A stretch of 64,000 nucleotides of DNA from Bradyrhizobium sp. BR13661 (GTDB lineage Bacteria; Pseudomonadota; Alphaproteobacteria; Rhizobiales; Xanthobacteraceae). This document shows positions 59,713-64,000 of the stretch, piece by piece (the first letter of the stretch is position 1; every line of letters begins with the position of its first letter). Both the position numbers and the translations under genes were made by a program. Under the pieces are notes generated by a model that was given only the letters and a program-made list of their open reading frames with translations, did no database searches and was not told where the DNA came from. Location: positions 186,001-250,000 of the forward strand of contig NZ_JARXWB010000009.1 of assembly GCF_029892425.1 (NCBI RefSeq). The letters run 5' to 3'.

Positions 59713-59729
59713 TGGTATACATAATGCCA
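59713..59729 (-). promoter_or_regulatory. Palindromic operator upstream of the CBS gene
   Basis: TGGTATACATAATGCCA, followed by N5 and CAAGC on the plus strand. Match to the consensus TGGTAT-N5-ATGCCA is full. The site lies about 35-51 bp before the ATG. Same order as in three other sites (61294, 62793, 63184). Confidence 0.6.
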
Positions 59730-59799
59730 ATCGTCAAGCACTGGATTTGGCTGATCCGAAAAATCTTGCGGCAGCAGTGCTGACGCTTGTCCTCCAGCC

Positions 59800-59833
59800 A
59801 AAAAGATAAAGGGGCGCGATGCTGCGCCCCTTT
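59800..59833 (-). terminator. Intrinsic terminator after the first antiporter gene
   Basis: A 10-bp perfect stem (AAAGGGGCGC pairing with GCGCCCCTTT, loop GATGCT) followed on the minus strand by ATCTTTTT. It follows the 59861-61195 gene by 28 bp. Confidence 0.85.
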
Positions 59834-59860
59834 CTGATCGACGTAAAGGCGTGTGGCGGT

Positions 59861-61195
59861 TCAAGCCGTCCCGGTCTTGGCCCTTGTCTCGGCATTGGCG
59901 GTTGCGGTGTCGGCGCTCTCGGCTTCCTTGCCCAGGATGAAGGAGCGGCGCAGCGGCTTGATCACGAACAGCGCCATCAGCGCGGCCGTCGCGTTCAGCG
60001 CCACGGCCACCACGAATACGGCCTTCCAGCCATAGGTGGCCGAGATCACGCTTGCGAGCGGAACGAGCAGGGAGGCGGTGCCCTTGGCGGTGTAGAGCAT
60101 GCCGTTGTTGGTGGTCGCGAACTTCGAGCCGAACGTGTCACCGCAGGTCGCGGGGAACAGCGAGTAAATTTCGCCGAACACACCAAAATACACTGCGGTG
60201 GCGAGCACGAACACGAGCGGGACGTGACCATAGGCCGACAGCGTCAGCAGCATGAGGGCTGCGGTGCCGAAGGCGATGAACATTGTGTTCTCGCGGCCAA
60301 TCGTGTCGGAGACATAGCCGAAGAACGGGCGACCGAAGCCGTCGAAGATGCGGTCGAGCGAGATCGCGAACGTCAATGCCGCCATCTGGAAGCCGGCGAG
60401 CGAGACCGGTGTGTCGGCGATCTTGAAGTCGTGCGCGATCGGCGCGATCTGCGCTGCGGTCATCAGGCCGCCGGACGCAACCATCACGAAGACCAGATAC
60501 ATCACCCAGAAAATCGGAGCGCGCAGCACCTGCGGCGGCGTGAAGTCGATCTTGGTCTGCGGCAGATTGAGCTGCTTCTTCTTCGGCGGGATCGAAAGCC
60601 GCGGCGGCTGGATGAAGAAAGCGAGCACGAAGACGATCACGCCCTGGCCGATGCCGAAGGTGAGGAATGCATGCTGATAACCGCTCGAGACGATCATCGC
60701 TGCGATCGGCACCACCGTGAGCGCCGCGCCTGCGCCGAAGCCGGCAGCGGTTGCGCCGGCGGCGAGGCCGCGGCGATCGGGGAACCATTTCAACGCGTTG
60801 CCGACACAGGTGCCGTACACCGCGCCCGCGCCAATGCCGCCGATGACGGCCGCCGTGTAGAGCAGGGGAAGCGAGTCAGCGTAGGAGTTGAGCACCCAGG
60901 AGAGTGCGATCATCACGCCGCCGAACATGATGACGACGCGCGGGCCGTATTTGTCGACGAACCACGCTTCGACCGGTACCAGCCAGGTCTCGGTGACGAC
61001 GAAGATGGTGAAAGCGAGCTGGATCGCGGCGCGGCCCCAATGGTGCGCCTGATCGATCGGATCGACGAACAGCGTCCAGCCATATTGCAGGTTGGCGATC
61101 ATCGCCATGCAGACGATGCCCATGGCGAGCTGGAGCCAACGGAAACCTGTGCGAAGAGGCGCGGCCGTGACGGCGCCATCCGTGCTGGAAATCAT
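59861..61195 (-). CDS. MFS antiporter, OxlT-like (oxalate/formate), copy 1
   Basis: 444-aa inner-membrane MFS protein with 12 membrane segments, close to the oxalate:formate antiporter OxlT. Motifs: AIQLAFTIFVVTETWLVPVEAWFVDKYGPRV near residue 60, GTCVGNALKWFPDRRGLAAGATAAGFGAGAAL near 115, and EIYSLFPATCGDTFGSKFATTN near 320. ATG at 61195 chosen: GGGAGG is 6 nt upstream, and an earlier ATG (61201) is too close to it. It has its own operator (61294-61310) and terminator. About 50 percent identical to copy 2 by eye, most conserved in the motifs above. Confidence 0.9.
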   Translation of the reverse strand: MISSTDGAVTAAPLRTGFRWLQLAMGIVCMAMIANLQYGWTLFVDPIDQAHHWGRAAIQLAFTIFVVTETWLVPVEAWFVDKYGPRVVIMFGGVMIALSWVLNSYADSLPLLYTAAVIGGIGAGAVYGTCVGNALKWFPDRRGLAAGATAAGFGAGAALTVVPIAAMIVSSGYQHAFLTFGIGQGVIVFVLAFFIQPPRLSIPPKKKQLNLPQTKIDFTPPQVLRAPIFWVMYLVFVMVASGGLMTAAQIAPIAHDFKIADTPVSLAGFQMAALTFAISLDRIFDGFGRPFFGYVSDTIGRENTMFIAFGTAALMLLTLSAYGHVPLVFVLATAVYFGVFGEIYSLFPATCGDTFGSKFATTNNGMLYTAKGTASLLVPLASVISATYGWKAVFVVAVALNATAALMALFVIKPLRRSFILGKEAESADTATANAETRAKTGTA

Positions 61196-61293
61196 CAACA
61201 TCCTCCCAAGCGCCTGTCTGGTCGACACGGGCCGCCCATATGACGGAGTGTCGCAAATATTGTGGCTTATGGTCGCAAGCGCGGCCGGCAGCT

Positions 61294-61310
61294 TGGTATA
61301 CCATATTCCA
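61294..61310 (-). promoter_or_regulatory. Palindromic operator upstream of antiporter copy 1
   Basis: TGGTATACCATATTCCA: the perfect core TGGTATACCA plus TTCCA in place of TGCCA, with CAAGC after 5 bp. About 100 bp before the ATG at 61195. Confidence 0.6.
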
Positions 61311-61395
61311 GAATGCAAGCCCTATCTTGGCGGCAAGCCCAAGAAAAGTGCAGGGCTTCTTCGGGTTTGCGGGATTCGGGTGCATTCGGGAAACC

Positions 61396-61423
61396 GAAAA
61401 CGCCCGGCCGTAAGGCCGGGCGT
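61396..61423 (-). terminator. Intrinsic terminator after antiporter copy 2
   Basis: A 10-bp stem ACGCCCGGCC / GGCCGGGCGT with a 4-nt loop; on the minus strand TTTTCGG follows. It lies 31 bp after the copy 2 stop at 61454. Confidence 0.85.
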
Positions 61424-61453
61424 GCTGCGCGGGATGACGTTGCGCGAGCGAGA

Positions 61454-62743
61454 TCAGACGGTCGATTGCGCGACCACGACCTTGCGCCAGGGCTTGAGCA
61501 CCAAGAGCGCCAGCAGCGAGGCCAGGATGTTGGCACCGGCCGCCAGGATGAACACGTTGTCCCAATGGCCAGAGGTCTGCTGCACATAATTGGCCAGCGG
61601 AACAAGAAGCGCGGCGGTGCCCTTGGCAGTGTAGAGCAGGCCGGCATTGGTGGTCGCGAATTTCGCGCCGAACGTGTCGGTGCAGGTCGAGGGGAACAGC
61701 GAGTAGATCTCGCCCCAGGCGAAGAACACGAAGCCCGACAGGATCACGAACCAGATCGGATCGTGGCCCCAGAGATAGAGCATCCAGATGCCGAAACCTT
61801 CCATGCCGAAGGCGATGAACATCGTGTTCTCGCGGCCGATCATGTCGGAGATCCAGCCGAAGAACGGACGCGTCAATCCGTTGAGCACGCGGTCGATGGT
61901 CGCGGCGAACGTCACCGCGGTCATGGTCATGCCAACAAGCGTCACCGGCACCGCGTCGACCTTCCAGTCGACCGCGATCGGCTTGAGGTTCGCCGTCACC
62001 ATCAAGCCGCCGGCGCCGACGATCACGAACATGAAGTACATCAACCAGAAGATCGGCTGACGCAGAACTTCCGTCGGCTGGTAGTTGCGCCGCGTCTGCA
62101 GCAGCGCGGCATTGGCGACGATGTTCGGCACCTGGCCGGCCTTCGGCGCCAGCAGGAAGAAGGCGAGAACGCAGATGATGATGCCTTGCCCAAGGCCGAA
62201 ATAGAGGAAGGTGGTCTGGAAGCCGCTGTCCTTGATCATCGCCTGGATCGGCGCGACGGTGAGTGCCGAGCCGGCGCCGAAGCCGGCCGCCGTGATGCCC
62301 GCGGCAAGGCCGCGCTTATCGGGAAACCATTTCAGCGCGTTGCCGACGCAGGTGCCGTAGACGCCGCCGGCGCCGATCCCCGCGACGATCATGCCGAGAT
62401 AGTAGCCGTTGAGCGTGGTGGCCTGCGCGTTGATCGCCCAGCCGATCGCGCAGAGCACGCCGCCGACCAGCACGACGAGGCGCGGGCCGTATTTGTCGAC
62501 AAACCATCCTTCGACCGGCACCAGCCAGGTCTCGAACAAAACGAACAGCGTAAAGGCCCACTGGATCGAGGCGCGATCCCAACCGAACGTCTTCTGGATG
62601 TCGGGGACGAAGAACGTCCAGCCATATTGGTAGTTGGCGATCATCACCATCGCCGCCACGCCGATCGCCAATTGCGCCCAGCGAAACGTGTCGCTGACGC
62701 GCGCCGCAGTCGGGGCCGCTGTTGCCTGCACCATGTCCGTCAT
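61454..62743 (-). CDS. MFS antiporter, OxlT-like (oxalate/formate), copy 2
   Basis: 429-aa MFS protein, 12 membrane segments, sharing with copy 1 the motifs FFVPDIQKTFGWDRASIQWA near residue 50, GTCVGNALKWFPDKRGLAAGIT near 120 and EIYSLFPSTCTDTFGAKFATTN near 335. It likely exchanges oxalate for formate (OxlT group); the substrate is inferred from family. ATG at 62743 has TTGGAGGATTC upstream. It has its own operator (62793-62809) and terminator, so it is a separate transcript from copy 1. Confidence 0.9.
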   Translation of the reverse strand: MTDMVQATAAPTAARVSDTFRWAQLAIGVAAMVMIANYQYGWTFFVPDIQKTFGWDRASIQWAFTLFVLFETWLVPVEGWFVDKYGPRLVVLVGGVLCAIGWAINAQATTLNGYYLGMIVAGIGAGGVYGTCVGNALKWFPDKRGLAAGITAAGFGAGSALTVAPIQAMIKDSGFQTTFLYFGLGQGIIICVLAFFLLAPKAGQVPNIVANAALLQTRRNYQPTEVLRQPIFWLMYFMFVIVGAGGLMVTANLKPIAVDWKVDAVPVTLVGMTMTAVTFAATIDRVLNGLTRPFFGWISDMIGRENTMFIAFGMEGFGIWMLYLWGHDPIWFVILSGFVFFAWGEIYSLFPSTCTDTFGAKFATTNAGLLYTAKGTAALLVPLANYVQQTSGHWDNVFILAAGANILASLLALLVLKPWRKVVVAQSTV

Positions 62744-62792
62744 GAATCCTCCAATGAGCGCCCTGTTTTTCGAGCGAGCGTTGGCGGCATTT

Positions 62793-62809
62793 TTGTATTC
62801 ATTATGCCA
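62793..62809 (-). promoter_or_regulatory. Palindromic operator upstream of antiporter copy 2
   Basis: TTGTATTCATTATGCCA: two changes from the consensus in the left arm; CAAGC after 5 bp. About 50-66 bp before the ATG at 62743. Confidence 0.5.
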
Positions 62810-62887
62810 AGCTTCAAGCGTGCGCCGGCCCGTTGTGCGCTTATGACGCAACCTGTTGATCTGGTCGCGTCAACGAGCCTGATCCCC

Positions 62888-62917
62888 AATAAAAATGGCC
62901 CCGCAGCGCGGAGCCAT
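62888..62917 (-). terminator. Intrinsic terminator after the 45-aa peptide gene
   Basis: ATGGCCCCGC pairs with GCGGAGCCAT (one mismatch, 3-nt loop) and is followed on the minus strand by TTTTTATTG. 73 bp after the stop at 62990. Confidence 0.75.
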
Positions 62918-62989
62918 TCTTCGAAAGTAGGAGTTCGCTGCTTTTACAACCGGCGCGACAATTCGACGCGCGGCGACCTCAAACGCTGC

Positions 62990-63127
62990 TTACAGGCCGA
63001 AGCGGGGGAGATCGCCGTTCTTGTTGGCGACCTCGGCGCTCGCCATCAGGAAGCGGTCGATGGCAGCCATGAGGCGGGCGAACAGCGAGGCGGTCGGCGC
63101 GAGCGCGACGGAAGCGGTCTTGGACAT
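62990..63127 (-). CDS. 45-aa amphipathic peptide, operator-linked small protein
   Basis: Short gene: MSKTASVALAPTASLFARLM, then AAIDRFLMASAEVANKNGDL, ending PRFGL. The middle is an amphipathic helix (SLFARLMAAIDRFLMASAEVAN) and the end is a conserved-looking N-G-D-L-P-x-F-G-L. AGGAAAGGG lies before the ATG (63125-63127). It has its own operator (63184-63200) and terminator (62888-62917), which supports a real, expressed gene. Its neighbours are OxlT-like antiporters with the same operator; a membrane-peripheral or regulatory role is possible. No homologue is known to me with certainty. Confidence 0.7.
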   Translation of the reverse strand: MSKTASVALAPTASLFARLMAAIDRFLMASAEVANKNGDLPRFGL

Positions 63128-63183
63128 CGGATTTCCCTTTCCTGGGACAGTCAGCATTGCTGTCTCATTTCGAAAGTTGTTTT

Positions 63184-63200
63184 ATGTATACCAGATGCCA
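63184..63200 (-). promoter_or_regulatory. Palindromic operator upstream of the 45-aa peptide gene
   Basis: ATGTATACCAGATGCCA, followed after 5 bp by CATGC. About 57-73 bp before the ATG at 63127. It is the fourth copy of the local operator. Confidence 0.55.
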
Positions 63201-63407
63201 ATGTCCATGCATGCCATTGCATGGCAGCATGCAGCTCTTCGCATTGCAGCATAATGATGCGTTAAGGGGCCCGATCTGGGCATAACGCGTCCAGATGCTG
63301 CCAAATCCGGGCTGTCTGCCTGACGCGGTGCACAATCAAAGGTCTTGGCAGCGGCGCGCGGAGCCGTTAGTGGTCTGCCCCCTTCCACCCAACCGTCAGA
63401 GTGGTTC

Positions 63408-64000
63408 ATGTCGAGCGCCTCGCCCGCCGTCTCGATCGGCATCGATTTTGGCACCAGCAACACCGTCGTCGCGCTCGCGGCGGACGGTCGCCGCGTCGAG
63501 GCCATCCGCTTCGAGCACGGCGGACAACGCCACAGCACCTACGTTTCGGCGCTGTGCTTCTGGGAGGACCGGCCGGGCGCCGGCGCCCAGGCTGAAGGTG
63601 GCCCGTGGGCGATCGAGCAGTTTCTCGAGGGACGCCACGTCTACCGCTTCCTCCAGTCGTTCAAGACCTTCGCGGCGAGCTCGAGCTTCAACACCACGCA
63701 GGTGTTCCGGCAGCGCTTCAAGTTCGAGGACATTCTGGCAGCATTTCTGCGCACGCTGGCGCGCCATGGCGGCGACAGATTCGGCTTCGAGGCCGCCAAC
63801 ATCACGGTCGGTCGTCCCGTGCGCTTTGCCGGCGGCAATCCCGACGACGATCTGGCCATGCAGCGCTATCGCGCCGCGTTCGAACGCCTCGGCGCGGGTC
63901 ACGCGCGCTATGTCTACGAGCCCGTGGGTGCGGCGTTCTCCTTTGCCCGAAGGCTCGAGCGCGATGCCACCGTGCTGGTGGCCGATTTCGGCGGCGGCAC
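63408..64000 (+). CDS. Hsp70-family protein (YegD-like), N-terminal part
   Basis: The first 197 codons are present; the gene runs off the right edge. The N-terminus has the phosphate-1 motif of the actin/Hsp70 ATPase fold (VSIGIDFGTSNTVVAL, residues 8-23) and, at the edge, the phosphate-2 motif VADFGGGT; between them RYVYEPVGAAFSFARRLE is the connect-1 region. The insert GRHVYRFLQSFKTFAASSSF near residue 76 is typical of YegD-type Hsp70 relatives rather than DnaK. The ATG is at 63408-63410 with a weak site. Divergent from the 45-aa gene. Confidence 0.85.
   Translation, partial: MSSASPAVSIGIDFGTSNTVVALAADGRRVEAIRFEHGGQRHSTYVSALCFWEDRPGAGAQAEGGPWAIEQFLEGRHVYRFLQSFKTFAASSSFNTTQVFRQRFKFEDILAAFLRTLARHGGDRFGFEAANITVGRPVRFAGGNPDDDLAMQRYRAAFERLGAGHARYVYEPVGAAFSFARRLERDATVLVADFGGG

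Noticed and set aside
59713..63200. Sigma54 promoter reading of the shared motif (TTGGCA-N4-GTATAC)
   Set aside because: The -24 GG fits, but no GC occurs at the -12 position at the required 10-bp distance in any of the four sites; a palindromic operator fits better.
61262..63265. 667-codon plus-strand frame opposite the OxlT-like genes
   Set aside because: Arg/His/Asp-rich composition, runs through three terminator hairpins and two operators; the opposite strand encodes a clear MFS transporter.
1..64000. CRISPR array, tRNA or rRNA gene, prophage or IS element
   Set aside because: No spaced direct repeats of CRISPR type, no tRNA cloverleaf with CCA-like end, no integrase or transposase motif was found while reading the intergenic regions.

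Overview
The window is GC-rich DNA from an alphaproteobacterium of the Rhizobiales, most likely a Bradyrhizobium. This is inferred from the block feuPQ - cycHJKL - degP - two-component pair - glnE, the fdsGBACD formate dehydrogenase operon with a divergent LysR gene, the tandem OxlT-like transporters, and codon use. It looks like ordinary chromosome. I see no phage, IS element, CRISPR array, rRNA or tRNA.

Layout. 1-5 kb: small stress-type genes (two DUF3147 membrane proteins, a CsbD-like peptide, a DUF2231 membrane protein), a PQQ-type sugar dehydrogenase lipoprotein, cspA and small unknown proteins. 5-9 kb: a minus-strand run of envelope genes (DUF2946, Omp31-type porin, Cys-cluster outer-membrane protein, TlpA-like thioredoxin, MORN-repeat protein, Cys-rich peptide). 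9-12.7 kb: a DJ-1/PfpI protein, a beta-barrel-like exported protein flanked by two direct repeats, and a DUF1254/DUF1214 pair. 12.7-19.8 kb: class A penicillin-binding protein, YcgN, DHA2 exporter, TPP enzyme and a SnoaL-like protein. 19.8-23 kb: Flp pilin, Ku and small unknowns. 23-40 kb: feuPQ, a 467-aa unknown, the cytochrome c maturation operon, a chemoreceptor, DegP, a second two-component system and glnE. 40-47 kb: the fdsGBA-fdhD-fdsD operon and its LysR regulator. 47-59 kb: PleC-like kinase, CDF exporter, oxidoreductases, nitronate monooxygenase, unknown exported and coiled-coil proteins, FAH-family hydrolase and ketopantoate-reductase-like enzyme. 59-63.2 kb: CBS protein, two OxlT-like antiporters and a 45-aa peptide. 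The right edge cuts an Hsp70-family gene.

The main new observation is in the last 4 kb. Four consecutive minus-strand units (CBS protein, two antiporters, 45-aa peptide), separated where visible by intrinsic terminators, each carry the same 17-bp imperfect palindrome (consensus TGGTAT-N5-ATGCCA) upstream of the start, followed at fixed spacing by a CAAGC block. This looks like a local regulon under one repressor, plausibly for oxalate/formate use. The formate dehydrogenase operon about 15 kb away could oxidise the formate.

Other structure outside genes: a pair of ~200-bp direct repeats around the gene at 10194-11162, each with a sigma70-like promoter and an intrinsic terminator about 50 nt apart (possible duplicated small RNA), and five long intergenic inverted repeats of apparently different families.
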